Part shown: piece after piece, positions 52,099-61,056 of the stretch
Layout of the letters: each line of letters begins with the position of its first letter
Numbering within the stretch: the first letter of the stretch is position 1
Notes under the pieces: model-generated
Database searches by the model: none
What the model was told of the DNA's origin: nothing
Seen by the model: only the letters and a program-made list of their open reading frames with translations
Position numbers and translations under genes: made by a program
NCBI GenBank assembly: GCA_002712005.1
Contig: PASP01000005.1
Span: forward strand, 173,708-237,707
Origin: Halobacteriovoraceae bacterium
Lineage (GTDB): Bacteria; Bdellovibrionota; Bacteriovoracia; Bacteriovoracales; Bacteriovoracaceae
Length of the DNA: 64,000 bases
Reading direction: 5' to 3'

Positions 52099-52114
52099 TG
52101 CTTATATATAAGCA
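52099..52114. promoter_or_regulatory. 16-base perfect palindrome upstream of the DksA-family gene
   Basis: TGCTTATATATAAGCA, about 95 bases ahead of the leftward start codon. It could be a repressor site or contain the -10 region; GGCC sequences flank it on both sides. Confidence 0.4.
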
Positions 52115-52258
52115 AGGCCTATGCCAACTTTTGAACTATGTAATTTCAGGGACTTAAATCTTTTTCACCCAATGTCATTATGGCCTAGAGGCAAATTGTC
52201 TCTATGCATTTTGACTCTATTCAATATTAACTATTTAAAATTGTTAGATAATTTTAGA

Positions 52259-53179
52259 CTACCATGGGGTTACGGTAACAGTAATGACGTCACTGTACTC
52301 TCCGGTATCAGGATTACTCGGCATAGTTCCAATTCGTGCCTCGATTGGAAAAACCTCATAATTTACCGGAGTAGAAATATTCCTTTGAGTTATATAGTAG
52401 CTTTGTCCAGGATTCGTTAAGCTCCTATGCCCTGCTTGATTTACGTTAATCGTATAGGGAATTTCTGATGCCCCTTTTTTTAAGACAGAGCCATTTAATG
52501 AAGACATATAAACACCAAAAGAAACGGTACTTTTGACATTAAGAGCAGCCTGAGCTGTTTTACCTGTACTCAAGTTTCCAAAGGACATTATATGTTGGGT
52601 AGAGCTTGGATCGTGAGGACTCCCCATTGGACCTAGACTCAATTCTGCGTATCGAGGAATAATGATTTGTATATTTATGTAAGTACTCGTTTGATAAACC
52701 TCTTGGCCATTAGCTCTAACTGAATAGAGTTTTACTTCAATAAGGTCATTATAGTAGCCTGGACCATTTGAGAAAACAGAATCTAAATCAACGACTTTTA
52801 CAAAGAAATCAATATCGTAAAATGTAAATCTTCTATTAATTCTGAAATCTATATATTCATTTGTCCCTGCATCTCCAAAATCTTTTAAAATATTATTTAG
52901 AGCAGTCTCTTTATATAAGTTATAGGCAACCGTTTTACTTCCTGAAAAAGCTTTTCGACTATAGTTATTTGCATTTCCTCTACTAAAATACATTCGCGCA
53001 TTTCTACAGTTATTACTATTACTAAAACTCCATAATCTAAGAGGATGAGCAACAGACTGCTCAGAAGTTCCTATTTCTGCTACAAAATTAGAACTCGTAA
53101 AGTAATAGCCACAATATTGACCCCAAGCTGAGGAAAGATTAAAAAAAAGATAAATGAGAGTGAGATAAAGTTTTATCAT
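52259..53179 (-). CDS. chaperone-usher pilus tip/adhesin subunit (spore-coat-U-like)
   Basis: 306 residues with a signal peptide (LTLIYLFFNLSSAWG). The C-terminal ~140 residues look like a pilin/SCPU beta-sandwich (FGNLSTGKTAQAALNVKSTV, ending GEYSDVITVTVTPW, a donor-strand-accepting pattern). The N-terminal ~150 residues are an additional domain with a CRNA motif and many aromatics, the likely receptor-binding part. Two-domain tip adhesins are CsuE-like. It follows the usher gene by 4 bases. Confidence 0.75.
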   Translation of the reverse strand: MIKLYLTLIYLFFNLSSAWGQYCGYYFTSSNFVAEIGTSEQSVAHPLRLWSFSNSNNCRNARMYFSRGNANNYSRKAFSGSKTVAYNLYKETALNNILKDFGDAGTNEYIDFRINRRFTFYDIDFFVKVVDLDSVFSNGPGYYNDLIEVKLYSVRANGQEVYQTSTYINIQIIIPRYAELSLGPMGSPHDPSSTQHIMSFGNLSTGKTAQAALNVKSTVSFGVYMSSLNGSVLKKGASEIPYTINVNQAGHRSLTNPGQSYYITQRNISTPVNYEVFPIEARIGTMPSNPDTGEYSDVITVTVTPW

Positions 53180-53183
53180 GATC

Positions 53184-55622
53184 TTAATCCCTTTGCAGCG
53201 TTATGGTACCTAAATCCAAAATACCTTTATACTTCTTAGATGCATCCAAATTCAATTCAGTACTACCTATACCATCAACTTCCAAAATATAAGAAGTTCC
53301 TCCTACTCCCGATATATAAAAGTGCCCCTCTAAATCGGTAAAAGAAATTGACTTACCTATTCTTATCAATTTGAAAGAAAGAGCTTCATTTTGATAAATA
53401 AGTTTACCTTTAATGCCAAACTCTCCATCACTTTCAATAGGAATAAGATGACCCGATTTATAACCAGAGTGAAGAATAAATTTTTCTTTCTTTAGTGAAG
53501 TACCTTCATCTAATAGAGTAGGATCAATCTGAACTTCCCGGTACTGGTAATCAACAAGATTCGGAAGAGAGAGTGAGCCAATAAGTGGCGTTTCCGTGTC
53601 AGCATAGGGAGAAGTAGAGCGAATTAATATTTGGTCATCTTCAATATCATCTGAAGCATTAAAAACAGCAAAGCTTCCTGAATTCGATCTCGAAATAGCA
53701 TAGCTAAATTCCGTTCTATCTTCTTTAAAGTTGGCAGCAAAAAGTAAAGCACTCCCAAGACTTATGACCCCTTGTTTTTGGATACCAGTTTTTTCATCAT
53801 AGGCATCATCTTTAACAGCTATTCCTTTTATAGCAATATCGGCCATGGGCGTTGGTATATTAACTCTTGTCTCAAGTCTCCTATCTTGGTCGCCATTTTC
53901 TAGGTTAACATTGTATCGAGGACGATACATTTGGTTATTATTGTCACGAGTAACACTGAGACGAGATCTCTTGTTTTCAAAATCATGAAAGTAATTGGCG
54001 TAATGTTGAGAAGTATCAAAGTTCCAAGTAAGAAACATTGAGAGGGCAACATTAGTTGGTTGATTAGCTTCTTTAACTCGAGATCCAAATATACTCATGC
54101 TTAGACTATTCATCATTCTAATATTTGAGGAAATATTATAAGAAGTCCTTTTTCCAAGAGATCTGTCTTGGAAATAAGCAACACTTGCTCCCCCACTAAC
54201 TGACATAAAGGTAGATAAAGGTGAAGACAGATTGACTTGGTAAGAATAATCTAATGGATTAAGGTCCGTGGAATATTGCCTCGTAAATGAATTCATATAA
54301 TCTTCGATTCGAACACTTGAAGATACTCGATAAACCCCTTGATAATTTGAATTCTGAAGCTGCCAAGTAAGTGCATTTCCTATCCCCGATCCATATCGAT
54401 CTTGATTGGAATAAGCAACTTCGTAAAAGAAATTCCCCCATGTCGTACTGATTCCGTTAATAAGACCTCCTAAAGAAAGATCTTCTTCAAACATAGAATA
54501 ACTGGCTCCAGTATAAGTAGAGGAAAAACCATATTGTCCATAAAGGGAAACAAGATTATTTCCATTATAACTTCTTTCTAAATTATTATCGTTATAAGAC
54601 CTCCCCGCAGAGAAGTGAAAATCAAAGACACCTTCTTTTAATATCTGAGTCGAGGTTGGTATATCAAAAGTTTGAATACTTTTTTCTCCAAAAGCATTCT
54701 CAATCTCAAGTTTCACAAAATTGATACCGTCAATAAGAGGAAGTCTTGAGAGCTTGTAATTGCCAGCGGGAAGAAATTCGTCTTTGATAAGTGTACCGTT
54801 TACAAAAGTTCTTACTCGAGAGCGAGACAAGAGAGTGAACTCTCTTTCTCCTTGTGGAAAGGGTCTTTCATAGGGATTAATCGAAAATTCTCTTGATAGG
54901 CTCAATCCCCCAATATTTCGGGCGGTCATAAATCCAAGGTTTCGAGTCGAAGTATCCCCCAATTGAAAACGAATTCGATCATCTTCAAAGTCTTTTGTAA
55001 GGCGGGTATTTCCCCTAAACCAGCCTTCTTCTCCTAGTCCTCTGCCCTCTTGGTAAAAGCCTTGAGACTCTAATAAGTATCCTTTAAAATTTATAAAGGT
55101 GTTATATGATGTCGTAAAATAATCACCACCAAAATATTGATCGGAAAATGATTTCTCTGCATTCCAACCTAAACTTCCCGATAAGTCTGCTGGATTCAGC
55201 GCCTGCCCTTCATATTTTATCGAAGGATCTAAATCAATATTATAAAAATCAGGTTGTAATTCATCATATTGTAATTTGATAATGATTCTTAATTGCTCAT
55301 CATCATAGACAATTGGAAAAGGAAACTCTTCAATTAGATAGGGAAAAGAGAGAGGTTCAATTTTCTGATAAACATCTTCTTTTAACAGTCTCCTCAATAT
55401 TTTTTTCAGTCTTCTATCTTTTAATGCTGTTAGCTCATTTCCTAAGAACTCAACTTTAAAGTCTCCTATTCTCTGTTCATTAATATAGATTTCAAGATCT
55501 GTTTCAATAGACTGATTAAAATTAAAAGCCGGAGTTTGAGCATAAATGACTTCAAGAATAGCCCCATCTAATGGCATGAGAAGAAAGCTAAGAAAGAGAA
55601 GAGATCTTTTAAAATTAATCAA
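53184..55622 (-). CDS. outer-membrane usher of a chaperone-usher pilus
   Basis: 812 residues with a signal peptide. It has the usher N-terminal domain, a long beta-barrel region (tyrosine/serine-rich strands, ~150-640) and C-terminal domains including a carboxypeptidase-like beta sandwich near 700-780. Recognisable usher text: FQLGDTSTRNLGFMTARNIGG and VRTFVNGTLIKDEFLPAGNYKLSRLPL. It would form the pore through which pilin subunits are secreted and assembled. The gene overlaps the chaperone by 8 bases. Confidence 0.88.
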   Translation of the reverse strand: MINFKRSLLFLSFLLMPLDGAILEVIYAQTPAFNFNQSIETDLEIYINEQRIGDFKVEFLGNELTALKDRRLKKILRRLLKEDVYQKIEPLSFPYLIEEFPFPIVYDDEQLRIIIKLQYDELQPDFYNIDLDPSIKYEGQALNPADLSGSLGWNAEKSFSDQYFGGDYFTTSYNTFINFKGYLLESQGFYQEGRGLGEEGWFRGNTRLTKDFEDDRIRFQLGDTSTRNLGFMTARNIGGLSLSREFSINPYERPFPQGEREFTLLSRSRVRTFVNGTLIKDEFLPAGNYKLSRLPLIDGINFVKLEIENAFGEKSIQTFDIPTSTQILKEGVFDFHFSAGRSYNDNNLERSYNGNNLVSLYGQYGFSSTYTGASYSMFEEDLSLGGLINGISTTWGNFFYEVAYSNQDRYGSGIGNALTWQLQNSNYQGVYRVSSSVRIEDYMNSFTRQYSTDLNPLDYSYQVNLSSPLSTFMSVSGGASVAYFQDRSLGKRTSYNISSNIRMMNSLSMSIFGSRVKEANQPTNVALSMFLTWNFDTSQHYANYFHDFENKRSRLSVTRDNNNQMYRPRYNVNLENGDQDRRLETRVNIPTPMADIAIKGIAVKDDAYDEKTGIQKQGVISLGSALLFAANFKEDRTEFSYAISRSNSGSFAVFNASDDIEDDQILIRSTSPYADTETPLIGSLSLPNLVDYQYREVQIDPTLLDEGTSLKKEKFILHSGYKSGHLIPIESDGEFGIKGKLIYQNEALSFKLIRIGKSISFTDLEGHFYISGVGGTSYILEVDGIGSTELNLDASKKYKGILDLGTITLQRD

Positions 55623-56298
55623 AGGTTATTTGTCCTTCCCAATTATTTTTCAAACCAAGAACAGGATTAAATATAAAATGGCGTGTTGTATTGGCCAAAA
55701 TATTTTGTCCCTCTAGTTTCTCTAATTCTTTCTTAGGGATCTCTATATTCTTCTTACCTTCTTTGAATTTAATATTTACGTTATATAAATACTGATGGGC
55801 ATTTCCAGAATTTGTAACAAAGACATGCAACTTATTATTTTTAATCTCATATTCTGAGATCTTCAACTGAGATTTATAGTCTTTATTTCTAATATATAAA
55901 GCATTTTGAAACTTCAGTAACATCTTAATCCCGGTTTTCTTTTTATCAGTTGATAGATTTACGGGAACCTGCTGGGCAATGATTCGATAAGACTTCTCTT
56001 GCGAAAATTTATCATTCCCTTTAAAAGTCACTCGGACAGACTTCTTCTGTCCTGAAGCCAGTAACATCTGAGGTGGAAAAACTTGAATTTCCTTAGTCTC
56101 ATTATTAACTTCTGTACCATCAGACTTTTGAACCCTTGTTACTGCTCTAAAAATAACCGGGATCGTTTCTGCACTTGAGTTTTCAATCAAATACCGAGCA
56201 AACTTTTGTCCTTTATGAAGTTCGATGGTTTGTTGCATGGGTGAAAAGGTAAAAGAAAAGAGAACGGGAAGCGATAATAAGACAATCAAATAACGCAA
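55615..56298 (-). CDS. periplasmic pilus chaperone (PapD-like)
   Basis: 227 residues with a signal peptide (MRYLIVLLSLPVLFSFTFS). Two immunoglobulin-like domains: domain 1 has FPPQMLLASGQKKSVRVTFKG and the IRNKDYK-linked strand, domain 2 the NAHQYLYNVNIKF strand. It delivers pilin subunits to the usher. Sequence divergence from classical PapD is strong, as expected for archaic systems. Confidence 0.85.
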   Translation of the reverse strand: MRYLIVLLSLPVLFSFTFSPMQQTIELHKGQKFARYLIENSSAETIPVIFRAVTRVQKSDGTEVNNETKEIQVFPPQMLLASGQKKSVRVTFKGNDKFSQEKSYRIIAQQVPVNLSTDKKKTGIKMLLKFQNALYIRNKDYKSQLKISEYEIKNNKLHVFVTNSGNAHQYLYNVNIKFKEGKKNIEIPKKELEKLEGQNILANTTRHFIFNPVLGLKNNWEGQITFD

Positions 56299-56355
56299 GG
56301 TAATCCTCCTTTTTGATGACCTAGCAGCTTATATATTATGCCTCAATTTGAAAAT

Positions 56356-56619
56356 TTAATGAAATGTAACTTCTATATAGAAGTTCTTTTTATCTTTTAT
56401 TTTTCGAACTTGATATTTCTCAGAACGAGAATTTGAACTCATAAATTTCTTGAGCTCATTTGAATCACTTGAATTAGCGGCAATCAAAGAATTGATATCG
56501 CCCAGTCCAACGACACTGGGAACCATTCCCCTTAAAACAAGAGTTTCAGACTCTCTTGCACCGATAGAGAAGGAAAAGAGGGCCAGAATGAAAAAAAGCT
56601 TGAGTACCTTCATACCCAA
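56356..56619 (-). CDS. short pilin-like subunit, lacks most of the pilin fold
   Basis: 87 residues: signal peptide (LKLFFILALFSFSIGA) and a mature start ETLVLRGMVPSVVGL closely similar to the major pilin's GNLLLKGIVPEELSI. It then stops after only ~65 mature residues, too short for the full pilin sandwich. It may be a decayed pilin or a specialised terminator/anchor subunit offering only a donor strand. It lies between the pilin and the chaperone. Confidence 0.65.
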   Translation of the reverse strand: MGMKVLKLFFILALFSFSIGARESETLVLRGMVPSVVGLGDINSLIAANSSDSNELKKFMSSNSRSEKYQVRKIKDKKNFYIEVTFH

Positions 56620-56686
56620 GCCTTTCGGTTGGTTTTATAATAATCTAAAGTTTTATGTTATTTCGCTCACTAACCTACTTAAATTA

Positions 56687-57163
56687 TTAGTTTGCAGAAA
56701 TCGTAAAAGTCACAGTGTCACTATAGGAACCTTCAATTAAGCTAGCATGGGGCACACCCGTATAGCTGATCTCTACATCTTTATTCGTATCTACTGAGGC
56801 TGCACTATTAAATGTAAAATCATCCCCATTAGCGAGATCTACCGTATTACTATCATATTTCAAGGTATAGGCAATGGAAGATGAGCTCACAGTTTCATGA
56901 ACTAAATTACCTAAATTACTGGAGGAGATCGATACTTTATAACCCGTATTTGAGTTGGACTTTTCATTAATTGTCGCTACTTTAGTATCGGCTTGGGTTG
57001 TATCTAGAGGTAAAGAAGCCGCTATCGTTTCTGGAGTCACGGATATAGAAAGTTCTTCAGGAACGATTCCTTTTAAAAGTAAGTTTCCAGAAGTTGCGGC
57101 AAAACTCTGACCTGTAGTCATTAAGGCCAAAGCAATTAGGGTCATTTGTTTAAAATTCTTCAT
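56687..57163 (-). CDS. major pilin subunit, chaperone-usher (spore-coat-U-like)
   Basis: 158 residues with a signal peptide (KQMTLIALALMTTGQSFA). Mature protein begins with a donor-strand-like stretch SGNLLLKGIVPEELSI and ends EGSYSDTVTFTISAN, the archaic-pilin C-terminal strand. It is Ser/Thr/Val-rich with no cysteine, unlike classical type 1 pilins. First gene of the leftward cluster; the order pilin, subunit, chaperone, usher, tip mirrors csu. Confidence 0.8.
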   Translation of the reverse strand: MKNFKQMTLIALALMTTGQSFAATSGNLLLKGIVPEELSISVTPETIAASLPLDTTQADTKVATINEKSNSNTGYKVSISSSNLGNLVHETVSSSSIAYTLKYDSNTVDLANGDDFTFNSAASVDTNKDVEISYTGVPHASLIEGSYSDTVTFTISAN

Positions 57164-57348
57164 TTCATCTCCTTAAACACGAAACTTAAAAAGTTCCTCA
57201 TTTTTCTCCCAGTTTATAAAGCAAGAACTAGGCCAAAAATGAAGAAACTAATTTTAAGGATTTAAGGAAAAGGCCTTTGATAAAATGACCAAAAAGTCAC
57301 CAAATGAAAAAAGTCTGATCGTTCTTATTGGTGCAAATTGCCCCTTTC

Positions 57349-58323
57349 TTAGTAATAACTGTTTGAATTCATTAAATAATTTTTAACGTAATCTGTGACA
57401 GAATCTTCCAAACTTGTAAATTTAAACTCTGGAAATACAGATTTAAATTTACTCATATCGGCTTGGGTATAGTACTGGTACTGATCACGAATAGACTCGG
57501 GCATAGGAATGAATTCAACATTTACTTTTTCTCCCATGGCCTCAAAAGTTGCTTTGATGAGATCATAGAAAGAGCGTGCTTGCCCAGTTCCCATATTATA
57601 AATCCCTGAACTTCCTGGAACCTTATGATTCATGAGTTCAAGAGCTCCCCTAACCACATCTTTCACATAGACAAAGTCTCTTAACTGCTCGCCGTCTTTA
57701 AAGCCTTCTTTATGTGATTTAAAAAGTTTAACTTTACCTGTCTCTCTTATTTGTCCAAAACCTTTATGGACTAAACTTCTCATATCATCTTTATGATACT
57801 CATTTGGACCAAAGACATTAAAGAACTTGAGCCCAAACCAAAAACTTGGCTTCGCCTCACGATCAAGAACCCATTTATCAACATATTGCTTAGAGAAACC
57901 ATAGCCATTTAATGGTCTTAGTGAACTGATCTTCTTATGATCGTCACTATAACCATTTTCTCCAGCTCCATAAGTGGCTGCCGAGGATGCATAAAGAATT
58001 GGAATATCTTTCTCTGTGGCAATATTAAAAAGTTCTTGAGAATAACGGATATTATTATCCCAAAGATAATCCATATTTCTTTCTGTTGTCGAAGAACAAG
58101 CTCCAATATGATAAATCTGTGTGATTCCATCCCAGAATTCTCGCTCGAGATGAAAGAGCTCATCAGCATGAATATAATCTTCAAAATCTAGACCTGCGAT
58201 ATTTCTCCATTTATCATCACTCTCAAGACGATCGACTATCCAAATATCTTTACGGCCCATTTTATTGAGTTCTTTGACGAGAACACTTCCAATAAAACCG
58301 GCGGCACCTGTTACTAAAATCAT
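57349..58323 (-). CDS. hldD: ADP-L-glycero-D-manno-heptose 6-epimerase
   Basis: 324 residues, normal length. Extended SDR with GAAGFIGSVLVKELNKMG, IYHIGACSSTTE, the YGFSKQYVDKW catalytic Tyr-Lys, GLKFFNVFGPNE and RDFVYVKDVV. It makes ADP-L-glycero-beta-D-manno-heptose for the LPS core, showing a heptose-containing LPS. ATGA overlap with the DUF4149 gene upstream, in an operon led by tatC. Confidence 0.93.
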   Translation of the reverse strand: MILVTGAAGFIGSVLVKELNKMGRKDIWIVDRLESDDKWRNIAGLDFEDYIHADELFHLEREFWDGITQIYHIGACSSTTERNMDYLWDNNIRYSQELFNIATEKDIPILYASSAATYGAGENGYSDDHKKISSLRPLNGYGFSKQYVDKWVLDREAKPSFWFGLKFFNVFGPNEYHKDDMRSLVHKGFGQIRETGKVKLFKSHKEGFKDGEQLRDFVYVKDVVRGALELMNHKVPGSSGIYNMGTGQARSFYDLIKATFEAMGEKVNVEFIPMPESIRDQYQYYTQADMSKFKSVFPEFKFTSLEDSVTDYVKNYLMNSNSYY

Positions 58324-58811
58324 ACGGTCTCCATTTGATCTTCATTTTCTTTACGGGCAATTCCTGCGCCAATAAGAAAGAGTAGAATTAATATTTTAAC
58401 TGAATCTGTTTTTCTAAAAGTTGAATGAAGGAACTGATGCTCTTGATTCAGAACTTGGTACTCCCGAGTTCCCTCTTGAAGATTCCATTTCGCCCTATTC
58501 ACTTCGGTAATCCTTGGACTCATGTAGAAGGCATAAGTAAGGCTTAAAAGAATTAAAAAGGTACATAGAAAACCATAGGTCTTCTTAAGTTTTATCTTTT
58601 CTTTGAAAAGAAAGGTGCAACTCGCAAATAGCACAGCAAAAACCACTTCAACATAATTGAAGGTGTTGAAAATAATCATTCCTAAAGTTCCCGCTTCTTG
58701 TCGAGACGAAACATTTCTAAAGACAGCAGGTACAGCAACAAAGTCGATCAGGCAGGTCATACCGATCCACATTCCTAAGATAACAAAAGATAGCTTGAAG
58801 GCTTTACTCAT
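58320..58811 (-). CDS. DUF4149-like membrane protein
   Basis: 163 residues with four hydrophobic helices. The first helix pair carries the pattern WIGMTCLIDFVAVPAVFRNVSSRQEAG, as in DUF4149 (W.G.....a.P.lF....s...aG). Function unknown. It sits 8 bases downstream of tatC and overlaps hldD. Confidence 0.65.
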   Translation of the reverse strand: MSKAFKLSFVILGMWIGMTCLIDFVAVPAVFRNVSSRQEAGTLGMIIFNTFNYVEVVFAVLFASCTFLFKEKIKLKKTYGFLCTFLILLSLTYAFYMSPRITEVNRAKWNLQEGTREYQVLNQEHQFLHSTFRKTDSVKILILLFLIGAGIARKENEDQMETV

Positions 58812-58819
58812 AAAAACTC

Positions 58820-59557
58820 CTACCGGTGAACTCGAGCGAGATACGGATGAACAATGACGGCAACGGCCAAAATACCTAATTCAAAAAGTAAGACTAAGGG
58901 AAACCATAGCCCTAACATGGTGTAGGGATCAGGAGGTGTAAGCATTGCCGATAAGACAGCAAATCCTACATAGACATATCTCCTCATTTCTCGCAGAGAA
59001 TACTTCGTAACTAATCCCATAAATCCCAAAATTAATAAGATATTGGGTAATTGAAAGACAAGGCCCAAAAAAACAAGAACCTTACTTGAGAGAACTAAGT
59101 AATCCTTTAATGAGATCGTGGCCTGAACATTCTTAACTCCAAAACTAAGGAGCGTTTCAAAAGTTAAGGGGAAAACTAAGAAATAACCAAAGCACACCCC
59201 TAAGCAAAAAAAGATAAATCCTATTAGTAAAAAAGGTCTAACCGCTTTAATCTCATGACTGTGAAGACCTGGTTTTACAAACTTCCAAACTTGATAGAAC
59301 CAGACAGGAGAAGAAATAATAATGGAAGTCCAAAAGGCAACTTGAAGTTGACTCATCACTTTATCCAAGAGACCTAAATAAACAATTTGACCAGCATTAG
59401 CTCCTTCTAAAGAATTTCGTAGAGGATAGAGAAGAAACTCAGCAATATACTCTCCATAGCCATAACAAACAAAGAATGACAGGGCCAAAATAATGACGAC
59501 ATTAATCAGTGTCTTTCTCAGTTCTTCCAAATGTTCCGTTAAAGTCATTTCTTTCAC
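58820..59557 (-). CDS. tatC: Sec-independent protein translocase TatC
   Basis: 245 residues, six helices. MTLTEHLEELRKTL is the conserved N-terminal TatC motif, and PVWFYQVWKFVKPGLHSHE and FGYFLVFPLTFETLLSFG complete the signature. ATG at 59557 or 59548. The tatA/B genes are not in the window. A putative Tat substrate is encoded at 663-1769. Confidence 0.94.
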   Translation of the reverse strand: MKEMTLTEHLEELRKTLINVVIILALSFFVCYGYGEYIAEFLLYPLRNSLEGANAGQIVYLGLLDKVMSQLQVAFWTSIIISSPVWFYQVWKFVKPGLHSHEIKAVRPFLLIGFIFFCLGVCFGYFLVFPLTFETLLSFGVKNVQATISLKDYLVLSSKVLVFLGLVFQLPNILLILGFMGLVTKYSLREMRRYVYVGFAVLSAMLTPPDPYTMLGLWFPLVLLFELGILAVAVIVHPYLARVHR

Positions 59558-59668
59558 GACTTATCTCTCTCCTCATTGAAGTTCGTTTCTCTACGGTTGA
59601 CTATTCTCCCTTGAGAATATGATCAAAGAACTTCATAATATTAGGTGCCCCCATTATAGGATGAATTA

Positions 59669-60265
59669 ATGAAGTTGACACTAACACTATGCTTCTTTTT
59701 ATTACTCAGCTTTTCAGCACTCCATGCTGCGCCCTCACCTATTTTGATTTGCCTTGGTCAAGAGGAGCTGCAGCTCCATAAAACAAAGAATAAGGGACCT
59801 GTCTATAATCTCAATCAAACTTTGATTAATAAGTTGGCAACAATCCCCAATATTATTGTCTCAAAGAAACACACGGAGATGATCTGTAACAATAAAGATT
59901 ATGGTCCCTCAATCTCCCTTTTAAGGCTAATCTTACTTGAAGGAAAGTCCCTCTTTAAAATTAAGAAGAATGTTGCCGGTCATGGTCTGGCCGTTGGTCA
60001 ACTTGGTAACTTTATTGAATCCGCCCCCCATATCATGTTCGATTATCTCAATGAAGTTCAAGGCCTAATGCCAACTGCTTACTGCTTAACCACTCATATT
60101 CCCGAAGTTCAATTCTTCTATGATCGTTATAAATATTTAGAGGAAGACTTAAGTGGATTTCAACTTATCGAAGATAAGAATAGACTCGATCAAATTTTCA
60201 AAAAGATGAAGCGAGTTGATATAATCATGGATCAATGTAAAAAGAAGAAAAGTAAGGCCAATTAA
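59669..60265 (+). CDS. secreted hypothetical protein
   Basis: 198 residues with a signal peptide (LTLTLCFFLLLSFSALHA). The mature protein has four cysteines (ICLGQE, MICNNKD, AYCLTTH, DQCKKKK), a glycine-containing centre (GHGLAVGQLGNF) and a lysine-rich end. I do not recognise the family. Its last 4 bases overlap the convergent BFD-like gene. Confidence 0.7.
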   Translation: MKLTLTLCFFLLLSFSALHAAPSPILICLGQEELQLHKTKNKGPVYNLNQTLINKLATIPNIIVSKKHTEMICNNKDYGPSISLLRLILLEGKSLFKIKKNVAGHGLAVGQLGNFIESAPHIMFDYLNEVQGLMPTAYCLTTHIPEVQFFYDRYKYLEEDLSGFQLIEDKNRLDQIFKKMKRVDIIMDQCKKKKSKAN

Positions 60266-61056
60266 TTCTTGATCTGAACTTCTAGTCCCACTCCAAAGGC
60301 TTCATCAAAAGATACCTGAATGGAAGAAGTCTTTTCTTCATCTAGTGCTTCTTTGGACTTGATAAGAATGCTACCAGGACGTGTGCCCAGTAATCTTAGT
60401 TCACTATTTATCTGGGAAGAGAGACCTTTGAGTAAAGTAAAGCTTTCTCTGGCCAATGTTTGCGAATCAAGAGACTGCCAACGGGGAATCTCAGGCTGCA
60501 TATCCCGTTCGCTAGGTTGAGATACTTCAGGAGCACTCTCCTCTCCTTGGATATACTCTCTTACAAGAGATTCAACATCAAGTTTACAAGAAGCACATCC
60601 TACGGCCACCCAAAGATCAGATTCTAATTTATGATAGACTTCCTTTGCATCATAGACCTCATTATCCAATTGCTGACAAATGAGCTCTCTAATCTCACTT
60701 TCATATACGGCACTACAACGACAAATAAGTTCCTGAGGATCTTTCCCCTTTAAAACGGATATTGGAGGAGAAGGCTCTTTTATACTTTGGATAAATCGAC
60801 GATAGAAAAAGAATACGGGTGACCAGCGTTCACAATCAGAAGGAAGAACCGGCTCATTTAAATGAGCCCCTTCTATTTTCTTAGCATAGTCTGAAAATTC
60901 AGCTAGGAAATAAGGCCTGCCATCCCATTTATAATAAAATCCTGAGACCTTTTCTTTCTTATCGACTTCTAAATAGAGATGAAGCTGACTCTCTTTATAT
61001 TTAAAGGAGTCGCTATAACGAAAGAGCGCAGGGCGCTCATTATGATAATGATCCAT
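60262..61056 (-). CDS. [2Fe-2S] BFD-like domain protein
   Basis: 264 residues. The central part (~112-165) is a BFD/Fer2_BFD-type domain: CRCSAVYESEIREL, then ~30 residues later VGCASCKLD (CxC ... CxxC). The N-terminal ~105 residues and the C-terminal ~95 residues are unrecognised; the C-terminal piece has the feel of an iron-sulfur carrier-like alpha/beta domain. No transmembrane part. It begins directly after the map stop (TAA then ATG), so the two are in one operon. Possibly Fe-S related maturation. Confidence 0.65.
   Translation of the reverse strand: MDHYHNERPALFRYSDSFKYKESQLHLYLEVDKKEKVSGFYYKWDGRPYFLAEFSDYAKKIEGAHLNEPVLPSDCERWSPVFFFYRRFIQSIKEPSPPISVLKGKDPQELICRCSAVYESEIRELICQQLDNEVYDAKEVYHKLESDLWVAVGCASCKLDVESLVREYIQGEESAPEVSQPSERDMQPEIPRWQSLDSQTLARESFTLLKGLSSQINSELRLLGTRPGSILIKSKEALDEEKTSSIQVSFDEAFGVGLEVQIKN

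Noticed and set aside
52121-52420. 99-residue plus-strand frame before and inside the tip-adhesin gene
   Set aside because: Overlaps the convincing minus-strand adhesin gene and lacks start signals.
59669-60265. Possible TatA/B-like gene next to tatC
   Set aside because: It has a signal peptide and cysteines but no TatA transmembrane-amphipathic helix layout, and it is divergent from tatC.
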